From contig NZ_LPUX01000061.1 in assembly GCF_001651865.1 (NCBI RefSeq), positions 186,001 through 250,000 on the forward strand: a stretch of DNA of 64,000 bases. The letters run 5' to 3'. Position numbers and translations under genes: made by a program. The notes beneath the pieces were generated by a model. It worked only from the letters and a program-made list of their open reading frames with translations. It did not search any database and was not told the origin of the DNA. This DNA comes from Sinorhizobium glycinis. GTDB taxonomy: Bacteria; Pseudomonadota; Alphaproteobacteria; Rhizobiales; Rhizobiaceae. Below are positions 9,417-18,430 of this stretch, in pieces (position 1 is the stretch's first letter; each line of letters starts with the position of its first letter).

Positions 9417-9661
9417 TTGCCCATCCCTTGCTTCAAGGTGTGAAACGGCTGCCACTACCGCAGCTTTGCTCCGTGATCCACCGTGATCCACGGCGGGCCG
9501 CGTCGGTTATCCTACCGGACCACGTCCCGCCCACGCCGACAATATTCTTGTGAAAAATCGGAGACTAGGGCACAATTTGTGAACGCATCTGAAGTGCGGC
9601 GCTACCTCAAATCTGGCCACCTCGCGCCGAGTGACAGTTCGCGTGGGAGGGGTCGGCGTCG

Positions 9662-10162
9662 ATGGATCAGGGCTTCTTTCTTCTGTTCGCCACGGTAGCT
9701 GTGATCACTGCCCTGACTGTGGTGCTGGCCCGCAATCCGGTTCACAGCGCTTTGGCACTGATGGCCTGTTTCCTGCAGATCTCGGCCGTTTTCGTCCTGC
9801 TCGAGGCGCCCTTGCTCGCCGTCGTCCAGATCTTCGTCTATGTCGGCGCGATCATGGTGCTGTTCCTCTTCGTGATCATGATGATCGATGTGCGCGAAGC
9901 GGTGTTGCAACGGTTCCTGCCGGGCGGCAACCTGCCGGCCCTGGTGCTGCTGGTCCTGCTCGGCGTCGAGATGCTTGTGCTGGTGCTCTGGAGCGACCGC
10001 TTTGCGGTCACTGAGCCCGCTGCGATCCGCGGCGGCGACCAGATCAGGTCGCTCAGCACGACGCTTTTCGCCGATTATCTCCTGCCGTTCGAAGTCGTCT
10101 CCGTCATCCTGCTGGCGGCGCTCGTCGGAGCAATCGTCTTGGCGCGGAAGGAGTCGGGGTGA
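9662..10162 (+). CDS. nuoJ: NADH-quinone oxidoreductase subunit J
   Basis: 166 aa with about five membrane helices. The conserved third helix region '[20 protein letters not shown]', which forms the flexible pi-bulge helix of complex I, is intact. NuoJ is part of the membrane arm that transmits redox energy to the antiporter subunits. It is the first gene of the plus-strand nuo operon, preceded by a GGGAGGGG-type ribosome site. Its TGA overlaps the nuoK start by one base. Confidence 0.92.
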   Translation: MDQGFFLLFATVAVITALTVVLARNPVHSALALMACFLQISAVFVLLEAPLLAVVQIFVYVGAIMVLFLFVIMMIDVREAVLQRFLPGGNLPALVLLVLLGVEMLVLVLWSDRFAVTEPAAIRGGDQIRSLSTTLFADYLLPFEVVSVILLAALVGAIVLARKESG

Positions 10163-10464
10163 TGGTGCCGCTCTGGTGGTTTGTTTTGCTTGGAGTGGTC
10201 CTGTTCGTGATCGGGGCTGCGGGCGTGCTGGTCAGGCGCAACATTCTGATCGTGCTGATGTCGCTGGAGCTGCTGCTCAATTCGGTCAATATCAATTTCA
10301 TCGCTTTCGGGCGTTACTACGCCGATTTCCGCGGGCAGATCTTCGCGATCTTCGTCATCGCGATCACGGCCGCGGAGGTCGCCGTCGCGCTCGGCATCCT
10401 GGTTGCCCTCGTGCGGAACAAGTCCACCCTCAAGGTCGACGACGTGACCGTGATGAAAGGATAG
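10162..10464 (+). CDS. nuoK: NADH-quinone oxidoreductase subunit K
   Basis: 100 aa with three membrane helices, the normal NuoK size. It carries the two buried glutamates used in proton transfer: '[19 protein letters not shown]' holds the first and '[17 protein letters not shown]' the second. ATG 10162 overlaps the nuoJ stop; a GTG at 10159 is the alternative start. Confidence 0.93.
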   Translation: MVPLWWFVLLGVVLFVIGAAGVLVRRNILIVLMSLELLLNSVNINFIAFGRYYADFRGQIFAIFVIAITAAEVAVALGILVALVRNKSTLKVDDVTVMKG

Positions 10465-10468
10465 CGGC

Positions 10469-11932
10469 TTGGATCCGGTGACCTCCATCCGGCCCCTACT
10501 TGCCGTCGCCGTCGCAGGCCTGGCGGCCCTTGCAGTTCTCCTTCTCAACAAGCGCGAAAAGCTCCGCGATCTCGTCTCGCCGCTCGCCGCGATCGTCATG
10601 TTCGCGATCGTCGCCTCGATGGCGCCGACGGTGCTTTCGGGCGGCACGGTCGAGTTGCGGCTGTTCGAGATCTTGCCGGGAATCGACTTCGCTTTCCGGG
10701 TCGATGCGCTCGGCATGGTGTTTGCCACCGTCTCGTCGCTGCTGTGGATCCTCGCGGCAATCTATTCCATCGGATACATGCGGCACCTGAAGGAGCACGC
10801 GCAGACCCGCTTCTTCGCCTGCTTCGCCACCAGTCTCGCGGCGGCCGTCGGCGGCGCCTTCGCCGCCAATCTGTTCACGCTGGTGATCTTCTACGAGGTG
10901 CTGAGCCTCGTCACCTATCCGCTGGTCTACCACCACGAGGACGAGGAGGGGTGGGCGGGCAGCCGCAAATACCTCGTCTATCTGATGGGCGCGTCGAAGA
11001 GCGTGCTTCTCGCGGCGCTGGCGCTCACCTATCACGTTGCCGGGTCGCTCGACTTCGTGCCCGGAGGGCTGCTGGCGAAGGCCGATGCCTCGGCGGCGCT
11101 GCTGACGGTCGTCTATTTCTGCTATCTCTTCGGCTTCGCCAAGGCCGCGGTGATGCCGATGCATGCCTGGCTGCCTGCCGCGATGGTGGCGCCGACGCCG
11201 GTCAGCGCGCTGCTGCATGCCGTGGCGGTCGTCAAGATGGGCGTCTTCTGCGTGCTCAGGGTGGTGTTCCATGTCTTCGGCACGGAGCTGATGGGCGGAC
11301 TGGGGCTCGGCATTGCCACGGCCTATCTGGTCTCCTTCACGATCCTGATGGCGTCGATCTATGCGTTGACGCGGGACGACCTGAAGGCGCGGCTTGCCTA
11401 TTCTACGGTCAGCCAGCTCTCCTATGTGGTGCTGGGCGCGGTTCTGCTCTCGCCGGTTGCGATGGTCGGCGGCATCATCCACATCGCCGCGCACGCCTTC
11501 TCCAAGATCACGCTGTTCTTCTGTGCCGGGTCGATCTATTGCGCCTCCGGCAAGCGCAATATCAGCGACATGGCCGGCATCGGCCGCAGGCTCCCCTGGA
11601 CGATGGGGGCATTCTTCGTCGCCTCGCTCAGCATGATCGGCGTGCCGCCGACCGCGGGCTTCGTCAGCAAATGGTATCTGACGCTTGGCTCGGTCCAGGC
11701 GGGGGAGATGGCGTTCCTGATCGTGCTTCTGGCAAGCTCGGTGCTGAACGCCGCCTATTTCCTGCCGGTCAGTTATGTCGCCTTTTTCGGGGCGGGCACG
11801 ACGGAAAGCCCCGCGACGGTCCGCGAAATTCCGCTGGTGACGGTGCCGTTGGTCGCGACCGCCATCCTGTCGGTGTTGATGGGCATCTTTCCCGGCTATT
11901 TCCTTGCTCTGGCGGAAGGAGTAGTCCGATGA
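10469..11932 (+). CDS. MrpD-like antiporter-type subunit replacing NuoL (first copy)
   Basis: 487 aa, about 14 membrane helices, proton-conducting antiporter family (NuoL/M/N, MrpA/D). The conserved 'FYEVLSLVTYPLV' Glu helix and the Lys helix within 'FGFAKAAVMPMHAWLPAAM' are present, as are 'APTPVSALLHAVAVVKMG' and 'AHAFSKITLFFCAG'. At 487 residues it lacks the long C-terminal lateral helix that gives a normal NuoL about 600+ residues, and it reads more like MrpD. The TTG start at 10469 follows an AAAGGA site. It sits where nuoL would be and is followed, via an 84-aa gene, by a second MrpD-like gene. It should pump protons as part of complex I. Confidence 0.85.
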   Translation: MDPVTSIRPLLAVAVAGLAALAVLLLNKREKLRDLVSPLAAIVMFAIVASMAPTVLSGGTVELRLFEILPGIDFAFRVDALGMVFATVSSLLWILAAIYSIGYMRHLKEHAQTRFFACFATSLAAAVGGAFAANLFTLVIFYEVLSLVTYPLVYHHEDEEGWAGSRKYLVYLMGASKSVLLAALALTYHVAGSLDFVPGGLLAKADASAALLTVVYFCYLFGFAKAAVMPMHAWLPAAMVAPTPVSALLHAVAVVKMGVFCVLRVVFHVFGTELMGGLGLGIATAYLVSFTILMASIYALTRDDLKARLAYSTVSQLSYVVLGAVLLSPVAMVGGIIHIAAHAFSKITLFFCAGSIYCASGKRNISDMAGIGRRLPWTMGAFFVASLSMIGVPPTAGFVSKWYLTLGSVQAGEMAFLIVLLASSVLNAAYFLPVSYVAFFGAGTTESPATVREIPLVTVPLVATAILSVLMGIFPGYFLALAEGVVR

Positions 11933-12183
11933 TCAAGCGGATCGTCGATTTCTTCGGAGGTGAAGCCTATGCGCGGCAGCGGCGACGGCTGTTCTACCTG
12001 GTACTCGTGCTGATCGTCGTCGCCGACTTTATCGTTCGCCGCGAACATGCCGAATATCTGTGGGAGCGCGTGCCTGGCTGGTCGGCCGTCTACGGCTTCG
12101 GTTCCTGCGTGCTTTTGATTTTCGTCTCCAAGTTCCTCGGCCATCAGGGCGGGCTCATGCGGCGCGAGGACTATTATGACTGA
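11929..12183 (+). CDS. small two-helix membrane protein between the two MrpD-like genes
   Basis: 84 aa. It starts with a basic amphipathic segment, then a helix near residues 21-36 ('LFYLVLVLIVVADFIV'), a loop with 'WERVPGWSAVYGF', a second helix and the ending 'REDYYD'. Small proteins with this 'P-G-W/F-x-A-x-Y-G-F' loop and 'EDYYD' tail are, to my knowledge, found beside MrpD-like genes in Mrp- and complex-I-like clusters, but have no assigned role. It overlaps the upstream gene by ATGA and the downstream gene by 8 bases, so it is firmly in the operon and may be a structural partner of the paired antiporter subunits. Confidence 0.8.
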   Translation: MIKRIVDFFGGEAYARQRRRLFYLVLVLIVVADFIVRREHAEYLWERVPGWSAVYGFGSCVLLIFVSKFLGHQGGLMRREDYYD

Positions 12184-13936
12184 GTTCGTCCATCCGGCCC
12201 TGCTGTTCATTCTTGGCGCCTTGCCGATCCCCTTCCTGCAGGGAGCGATCCGCAAGGTGTATCTGCTCTCGATCCCGGTCCTGGCGATCCTCGCGGTGCT
12301 TGCGATGCAGCCGGGAAGCTATGGTGCGGCACAGTTCATCGGCCAGGATATTCTCGTCGCCAAGGTCGACAAGCTGAGCATCGTCTTTGCCACGGTTTTC
12401 ACGCTCATGGCGCTGATCGGCATGGTCTATGCGCTGCACCTGACCGAGGCTGGCCAGCACGTCGCGGCGTTCGTCTATGTCGGCAGCGCTCTTGGCGTAG
12501 TGTTCGCCGGCGACTACCTGACGCTTTACCTGTTCTGGGAGGGCATGGCGTTCGCCTCCGCCTATCTGGTGTTCGCGCAAGGGGGCGAGAAGGCGATCCG
12601 CGCCGCGTTTCGCTACCTGATGGTCCATGTCACCGGTGGTGTCGTGCTGCTCGGCGGCATCGTCCTGCACGGGATTGCCAGCGGCTCGTTTCTCTTCGGA
12701 CCCATCGAGGCGGGGATGGGCCCCGGCACCTACCTGATCCTTGCCGGCTTCCTGCTCAATGCCGCGGTGCCGCCGCTCAACGCCTGGCTGACCGATGCCT
12801 ATCCCGAGGCGACTGTCACCGGGGCGGTGTTCATGAGCGCCTTCACCACCAAGACGGCCGTCTATGTGCTGGCGCGGGCCTTTCCGGGAACCGAGCTCCT
12901 GGTCTGGCTCGGCACGGCGATGGCGATCTACGGCGTCATCTACGCGGTGCTGGAGAACGACTGCCGGCGGCTGCTCGCCTATCACATCGTCAGCCAGGTG
13001 GGGTACATGGTGGCGGGAGTCGGCATCGGCACCGAGATGGCCGTGAACGGAGCCACCAGCCATGCCTTCGCCCACATCCTCTACAAGGCGCTGCTGTTTA
13101 TGGGGGCGGGGGCGGTGATCTACGTCACCGGTCGGCGCAAGCTCACTGAGCTCGGCGGGCTGTACAGGACCATGCCGCTCACAGTGGCGCTCTACATGAT
13201 CGGCGCCTTCGCCATTTCGGCCTTTCCGTTCTTCTCGGGTTTCGTCACCAAGTCGATGGTGGTGGCCGCCGCCGGGGGAGATCACCGCGCGCTGGTCACG
13301 CTGGCGCTGACGATGGCGTCGTCGGGGACGTTCCTGCATACCGGACTCAAGCTTCCATACTACATGTTCTTCGGCACCGACCGGGGGCTGGAGGCGCGGG
13401 AGCCGCCCGGCAACATGCTGGCCGCGATGGCCATGGCGGCGACGCTCTGCATTGCGATCGGGGTATTTCCAGGACCGCTCTATGCGCTTCTTCCCTATCC
13501 AGTGGATTTCGAACCCTATACCGGCGTGCATATCACCGAGAGCCTCGGCGTTCTGATGTTCACCGCCCTCGGCTTCGTCATTTTCCTCAGGGCGCTCGAC
13601 CCGGAGAACACGATCAGCATCGACACCGACTGGTTCTACCGCAAGGGGGCGCGGGCCTTCATGTGGTTCGCCGAGCAACCGCTGGCCCGTTACGAGAAGG
13701 CGGTGAGCGACGTCTCGGAGACGGCGGCACTTCCCTTGCTGCACGGGACGGCACGGACCGGGCTTCGGGTCGACCTCCACGGCGTGGATGCAATGGTCAA
13801 CGGCGTGGCGCATGCGATCCTTGACGGCGGCGGGGTGCTGCGGCGGCTGCAGACCGGCGTTGTGACACACTACGCGCTGGCGATGATCGCCGGTCTGATC
13901 GCCGCCATCTCCGTCTTCGCCGTCGTCTGGCAATAG
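12176..13936 (+). CDS. MrpD-like antiporter-type subunit (second copy)
   Basis: 586 aa, about 14-16 membrane helices. The antiporter core is visible: 'LYLFWEGMAFASAYLVF' (Glu helix), 'PPLNAWLTDAYPEATVTGAV', 'SAFTTKTAVYVLAR' (Lys helix) and 'SHAFAHILYKALLFMGAG'. About 100 residues at the C-terminus extend beyond the first MrpD-like subunit and include a membrane helix at the very end. It could provide the lateral helix or a spacer between pumping units. It starts inside the 84-aa gene and is followed by nuoM. Together with NuoM and NuoN this gives four antiporter-like subunits instead of three. Confidence 0.85.
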   Translation: MTEFVHPALLFILGALPIPFLQGAIRKVYLLSIPVLAILAVLAMQPGSYGAAQFIGQDILVAKVDKLSIVFATVFTLMALIGMVYALHLTEAGQHVAAFVYVGSALGVVFAGDYLTLYLFWEGMAFASAYLVFAQGGEKAIRAAFRYLMVHVTGGVVLLGGIVLHGIASGSFLFGPIEAGMGPGTYLILAGFLLNAAVPPLNAWLTDAYPEATVTGAVFMSAFTTKTAVYVLARAFPGTELLVWLGTAMAIYGVIYAVLENDCRRLLAYHIVSQVGYMVAGVGIGTEMAVNGATSHAFAHILYKALLFMGAGAVIYVTGRRKLTELGGLYRTMPLTVALYMIGAFAISAFPFFSGFVTKSMVVAAAGGDHRALVTLALTMASSGTFLHTGLKLPYYMFFGTDRGLEAREPPGNMLAAMAMAATLCIAIGVFPGPLYALLPYPVDFEPYTGVHITESLGVLMFTALGFVIFLRALDPENTISIDTDWFYRKGARAFMWFAEQPLARYEKAVSDVSETAALPLLHGTARTGLRVDLHGVDAMVNGVAHAILDGGGVLRRLQTGVVTHYALAMIAGLIAAISVFAVVWQ

Positions 13937-13944
13937 GGGGTACA

Positions 13945-15420
13945 ATGACGTTCCCGCTGCTCAGCCTCATCGTCTTCCTGCCCGCGGTCGGGGCAGCGGT
14001 CCTGATGTGTCTGCGCAACGACGATGCGGTGCGCTGGACGGCGCTCGGTTTCACCGTGGTTGACCTCGCGCTCACGATTGCGATGCTGGCCGCCTTCGAC
14101 ACCACGACCCACGAGATGCAGTTCACCGAAAGGCGCCCCTGGGTGCCGGCGATCGGCATCACCTATGCGCTCGGCGTCGACGGCATCAGCGCGCTCTTCG
14201 TGTTCCTGACCGCGCTGCTCGGCTGGATCTCAGTGCTCGCCTCGTGGGTGGCGATCGACCGCAAGGTGAAGGAATTCATGGTCGCCCTGCTTTTGATGCA
14301 GGCGCTGATGCTGGGCGTATTCTCAGCGATGGACCTGTTCCTGTTCTATGTCTGCTGGGAGGCGATGCTAATCCCGATGTACCTGATCATCGGCGTCTGG
14401 GGCGGCGATGGCCGGGTCTATGCGGCCTTCAAGTTCTTCCTCTACACGCTGGCGGGCAGCCTCCTGTTCCTGATCGGCGTCATCGTGCTCTATTTCCATG
14501 GCGGCGAGACCTTCGACATCCTCGCCTTGACGGCGCAGGACTTGCCGTTCGATGTGCAGTCCTGGCTGTTCTTCGCCTTCCTGATCGCCTTCGCCGTCAA
14601 GGTGCCGATGGTCCCGGTCCATACCTGGCTGCCGGACGCCCACGTCCAGGCGCCGACGGCGGGCAGCATCATCCTCGCCGGCGTACTCCTGAAGATGGGC
14701 GCCTATGGGTTCCTTCGCTTCTCCCTGCCGATGCTGCCGGAGGCGTCGGTGTATTACTCGACGCTGATGCTGGCGCTTTCGGCGCTTGCGATCGTCTATG
14801 GCGGTCTGCTTGCGCTCGCGCAGGACGATCTGAAGAAGCTGGTGGCCTATTCCAGCATCAGTCATATGGGCTTCGTGACGATGGGGATTTTCGCGCTCAA
14901 TCTCCGCGGGCTCGAAGGCGGCATCCTGCAGATGTTCAATCATGGCGTGACGACGGGCGCGCTGTTCCTGTTCGTCGGGGTGATCTACGAGCGGACCCAT
15001 ACGCGCAGCATCGCCGATTATGGCGGGTTGATGAAGGTGGCGCCGGTCTATACCGGTTTTCTCGCGCTGTTCACCCTGTCATCGATGGCGCTGCCGGGCA
15101 CAAATTCGTTCGTCGGCGAACTGCTGGTGCTGTCGGGCGGGTTTGGCGCCAACATGGCCGTCGGTACCGCCGCCGTTGTCGGGGCGTTGCTCAGCGCGGC
15201 CTATCTGCTTGGCATGTATCGCAAGGTCGCACTTGGCCCGGCAAGCGTCGGCGCCCGATACCAGATCCGCGACGTGAACGCCCGCGAGATGGCGGCAATC
15301 CTGCCGCTGGCGATCTTCGTGCTCTGGGTCGGACTCTACCCGAAACCCTTCCTCAACGTTATCGACGCGTCGGTAAAGCATTTGCTGATTGAGGTGGACG
15401 GAAAGGGCAGCGGACAATGA
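13945..15420 (+). CDS. nuoM: NADH-quinone oxidoreductase subunit M
   Basis: 491 aa, the normal NuoM length, with about 14 helices. 'FYVCWEAMLIPMYLIIGVWG' carries the key Glu, and 'FAVKVPMVPVHTWLPDAHVQ' plus 'AGVLLKMGAYGFLRF' the key Lys residues. 'YSSISHMGFVTMGIF' and 'GTNSFVGELLVLSG' are also typical of NuoM. It forms one of the proton channels of the membrane arm. Its ATGA overlaps nuoN. Confidence 0.95.
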   Translation: MTFPLLSLIVFLPAVGAAVLMCLRNDDAVRWTALGFTVVDLALTIAMLAAFDTTTHEMQFTERRPWVPAIGITYALGVDGISALFVFLTALLGWISVLASWVAIDRKVKEFMVALLLMQALMLGVFSAMDLFLFYVCWEAMLIPMYLIIGVWGGDGRVYAAFKFFLYTLAGSLLFLIGVIVLYFHGGETFDILALTAQDLPFDVQSWLFFAFLIAFAVKVPMVPVHTWLPDAHVQAPTAGSIILAGVLLKMGAYGFLRFSLPMLPEASVYYSTLMLALSALAIVYGGLLALAQDDLKKLVAYSSISHMGFVTMGIFALNLRGLEGGILQMFNHGVTTGALFLFVGVIYERTHTRSIADYGGLMKVAPVYTGFLALFTLSSMALPGTNSFVGELLVLSGGFGANMAVGTAAVVGALLSAAYLLGMYRKVALGPASVGARYQIRDVNAREMAAILPLAIFVLWVGLYPKPFLNVIDASVKHLLIEVDGKGSGQ

Positions 15421-16856
15421 CCGCCGCCGTGCTCTTCCAGTGGATGCTGGCAAGCCTGCCCGAGGTCATCGTGATCACCGGCGCCTGCATCCTCCTGATC
15501 CTGGGACAATTGATACGGCAAGATCAGGAACAGCTGCTCGTCTGGGCTTCCGTCGCGGTGGTGCTGATGGCCGCTGTCGCAACGCTCATGCTGGCGGGCG
15601 AGGTGCGGCCGGCCTATTCGGGCATGTTCGTTGCCGATCGCTTCTCGGTCTTCTTCAAGTTCGTCTTCTATCTCGCCACCGTCCTGACCTTCCTCCTTTC
15701 GCGGAAATATGCCGATATCGAAGGGATCGGGAGCAGCGAATACTATGTCATGCTGCTCTTCGCGCTTTCGGGCATGATGATCATGGCTTCGGCGACCGAT
15801 CTCCTGTCGATCTATGTGGGCCTCGAACTGATGGTGCTCTGCACCTATGTGCTGACCGGGTTCCTCAGGCATGAGCGGCGATCGAACGAAGCGGCGCTGA
15901 AATATGTGATCCTGGGCGCCGTCTCGACCGGCATTTTCCTCTACGGTGTTTCGCTGGTCTATGGGCTGACCGGTACGACTCAACTGGACGCGATGGCCGC
16001 TGCCGTGAGCGGCGATCCGCTCGATCCGGGATTGCTGCTGGCGGTTGTCTTCATCGTCGCGGGGCTGGTCTTCAAGGTCGGCGCGGTGCCGTTCCATATG
16101 TGGGTGCCGGACGTCTATGAGGGCGCGCCGACGACGGTCACCGCATTCATGTCGGTGGGGCCGAAGGCAGCGGGGTTCGCGGTGATCCTCAGGGTCTTCC
16201 TCAATCCCTTGGTCGCAGGCTCGGACGTCTGGATCATCGTCGCGGTCATTGCTGTGGTGACGGCGGCGCTCGGCAGTTTCGTGGCCCTGGTGCAGGATAA
16301 TTTCAAGCGGCTGCTCGCCTATTCGAGCATCGCCCATGCCGGGTTCGCGACGTTCGGCGTGGTGGCCGGCGGGGCGGACGGGATCGCCAGCGTGATGCTC
16401 TATCTGCTGATCTACGCCTTCATGAATCTCGGCATTTTCGGTGCCGTCATCATGATGCGCAATGGCGATTTCTCGGGCGAGGTCATCGAAGACTATGCCG
16501 GCTTCGCCAAGTCGCATCCGGGGCTGGCGCTTCTCATGCTCATCTACCTGTTTTCGCTCGCCGGCATTCCGCCGACGGCCGGGTTTTTCGCCAAGTTCTA
16601 CGTGCTCACCGCGCTCGTCGAGCGAGGTTTCGTCTTACTGGCGGTGGTCGCCGTGCTCCTGAGCGCTGTTGCCGCCTACTTCTACATCCGCATCGTCATG
16701 GTGATCTATATGCGCGAGCCGGAGAGAGCGTTCGAGCCGGCGCTGACGCCCCTGGTACGCGCCACGCTCGCCTGCACCGCCGCAGGCACCATCGGCATCG
16801 GCCTGTTTCCGGGGTGGTTTCTGAAGCTTGCCCAGGAGTCGGTGTTTGGCGGTTGA
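15417..16856 (+). CDS. nuoN: NADH-quinone oxidoreductase subunit N
   Basis: 479 aa with about 14 helices. 'LLSIYVGLELMVLCTYVLTG' and 'KVGAVPFHMWVPDVYEGAPT' are the NuoN/ND2 signatures, with 'VQDNFKRLLAYSSIAHAGF' and 'AGIPPTAGFFAKFYV' later. This subunit is the antiporter-like channel nearest the NuoH/J/K/A end. The stop at 16856 is followed by a 139-base gap before nuoA with no gene in it, the largest break in the plus-strand nuo cluster. Confidence 0.95.
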   Translation: MTAAVLFQWMLASLPEVIVITGACILLILGQLIRQDQEQLLVWASVAVVLMAAVATLMLAGEVRPAYSGMFVADRFSVFFKFVFYLATVLTFLLSRKYADIEGIGSSEYYVMLLFALSGMMIMASATDLLSIYVGLELMVLCTYVLTGFLRHERRSNEAALKYVILGAVSTGIFLYGVSLVYGLTGTTQLDAMAAAVSGDPLDPGLLLAVVFIVAGLVFKVGAVPFHMWVPDVYEGAPTTVTAFMSVGPKAAGFAVILRVFLNPLVAGSDVWIIVAVIAVVTAALGSFVALVQDNFKRLLAYSSIAHAGFATFGVVAGGADGIASVMLYLLIYAFMNLGIFGAVIMMRNGDFSGEVIEDYAGFAKSHPGLALLMLIYLFSLAGIPPTAGFFAKFYVLTALVERGFVLLAVVAVLLSAVAAYFYIRIVMVIYMREPERAFEPALTPLVRATLACTAAGTIGIGLFPGWFLKLAQESVFGG

Positions 16857-16995
16857 TTTATTTGCAATGGCCCGCTCGACGGAATAGACTGCAAGTTCAA
16901 GAAAGAATTGCTCAATTCGCTTCCAGGGCGAGCACTTTTTTGACCCGGCATGGGGTCGCCCTGACGAAGGCCCTCGATGAACGGGGCAATGCGAG

Positions 16996-17361
16996 ATGAC
17001 TGCGATCGAATTTCTGCCGGTTCTTGTCATGATCGCCGGAATTGTTCTGGTGGTCGGGGCGACGCTGTTTGTCTCGTCGCTGCTGCGCCCCTCCAATCCC
17101 TATCCCGAAAAGAACATGCCCTATGAGTGCGGCATGGACCCCGCCGGCGAGGCCGCCGGGGGCCGCTTCAGGGTGCAGTTCTATATTCTCGCGATCCTGC
17201 TGGTCGTCTTCGATGTCGAGACGATGTTCCTGTTTCCGTGGGCCGTCGTCCTGAAAGAAATCGGGCTGGTCGGCTTTGTCGAGATGTTCGTCTTCATCGT
17301 GCTGCTTCTCGTGGGCTTCGCCTACGCCTGGCTGAAGGGGGCGCTGGAATGGGAGGCGTAG
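16996..17361 (+). CDS. nuoA: NADH-quinone oxidoreductase subunit A
   Basis: 121 aa with three membrane helices. The conserved loop '[17 protein letters not shown]' between helices 1 and 2 and '[20 protein letters not shown]' are diagnostic of NuoA/ND3. The loop Cys corresponds to the one exposed in the deactive form of mitochondrial complex I. The last 13 bases overlap nuoB. Confidence 0.94.
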   Translation: MTAIEFLPVLVMIAGIVLVVGATLFVSSLLRPSNPYPEKNMPYECGMDPAGEAAGGRFRVQFYILAILLVVFDVETMFLFPWAVVLKEIGLVGFVEMFVFIVLLLVGFAYAWLKGALEWEA

Positions 17362-17852
17362 GGAATGCGTTCCGCGACAGTGTGCTGTTTACCACCGCCG
17401 ACAGCGTCATCAGCTGGAGCCGCAGGTCGGCGCTATGGCCCGAGACCTTCGGAATTGCCTGCTGCGCCATCGAGATGATCTCGGCAGGCTGCGCCCGCTA
17501 CGATCTCGACCGGTTCGGCGTGGTGTTCCGGCCGTCGCCCCGCCAGTCCGACGTGATGATCATCGCCGGTACAGTGACGCGGAAGTTCGCGCCTGTGGTG
17601 CGCCGGCTCTATGACCAGATGCCGGAGCCCCGCTGGGTCATCGCCATGGGCACCTGCGCCATCTCGGGCGGGGTCTACAACACCTATGCGGTGGTGCAGG
17701 GGGCGGAAACATTCGTACCGGTGGACGTCCATGTGCCCGGCTGTCCGCCGCGACCCGAGGCGCTGATGCACGGCTTCCTGCTGCTTCAGGAGAAGATCAG
17801 GAAGGCCAGGGCGCTCGCCGGGACGCCACTGGACCGGATCGCCGCATCATGA
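17349..17852 (+). CDS. nuoB: NADH-quinone oxidoreductase subunit B
   Basis: 167 aa. All four ligands of cluster N2 are visible: the adjacent Cys pair in '[11 protein letters not shown]', the Cys in 'MGTCAISGG' and that in '[11 protein letters not shown]'. NuoB sits at the junction of hydrophilic and membrane arms and passes electrons from N2 to quinone. The ATG at 17349 lies inside nuoA; starting further upstream in the open frame would only add antisense-like residues. The stop overlaps nuoC by ATGA. Confidence 0.94.
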   Translation: MGGVGNAFRDSVLFTTADSVISWSRRSALWPETFGIACCAIEMISAGCARYDLDRFGVVFRPSPRQSDVMIIAGTVTRKFAPVVRRLYDQMPEPRWVIAMGTCAISGGVYNTYAVVQGAETFVPVDVHVPGCPPRPEALMHGFLLLQEKIRKARALAGTPLDRIAAS

Positions 17853-18430
17853 GCGTAGAGACGTCGGTTATCAGCACCCTTATCGCGGAACATTTCGGAG
17901 AGGCAATCGAGGAGCTCGGCTTCTCGCATGGGGTTCACGCATACGCTGCTCCGCCCGACAGGCTCGTCGAGCTTTGCCGATTGCTGAAGGAGCATCCGGC
18001 CCTGCGGTTCGACTTCCTGTCCGACATTTGCGGGGTCGATCTTTACCCCGAGACACCGCGCTACGAGGCGGTCTACCATCTCTATTCGCTGCCGAACAAA
18101 TGGCGCGTCCGGATCAAGTGCCGCCTCGCCGATCCGCCGCAGGTTCCCTCGGTGACGGGAGTCTGGCGCACGGCCAACTGGCATGAGCGCGAGGCCTGGG
18201 ACATGTACGGGATCAAGTTCGAGGGCCACCCCGACTTGCGGCGGATCTACATGTGGGAGGGCTTCGAGGGCTTCCCGCAGCGCAAGGACTTTCCGCTCCG
18301 GGGCTACAAGGACGAACTGAATCCGTTCGGCGCCGAAGGGCCGCCGCCGCACCAGCCGGACCTTGCCACCAGGGACATTCCATCAGGAGGCCGCTCGACA
18401 CCGGACACGTCAGATGACCGAAGTCACTGA
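17849..18430 (+). CDS. nuoC: NADH-quinone oxidoreductase subunit C
   Basis: 193 aa. It shows the 30-kDa subunit pattern: '[16 protein letters not shown]', '[16 protein letters not shown]' and '[20 protein letters not shown]', with '[12 protein letters not shown]' near the end. C and D are separate genes here, unlike the fused nuoCD of enterobacteria. The last 17 bases overlap nuoD. Confidence 0.93.
   Translation: MSVETSVISTLIAEHFGEAIEELGFSHGVHAYAAPPDRLVELCRLLKEHPALRFDFLSDICGVDLYPETPRYEAVYHLYSLPNKWRVRIKCRLADPPQVPSVTGVWRTANWHEREAWDMYGIKFEGHPDLRRIYMWEGFEGFPQRKDFPLRGYKDELNPFGAEGPPPHQPDLATRDIPSGGRSTPDTSDDRSH

Noticed and set aside
9471-9490. Tandem CCGTGATCCA repeat between 9387 and 9661.
   Set aside because: Only two units; too short to call a functional element.
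12155-13945. A 596-codon minus-strand frame opposite the second MrpD-like gene.
   Set aside because: It is rich in His, Arg, Asp and Gln without domain signatures, typical of antisense reading of membrane-protein codons.
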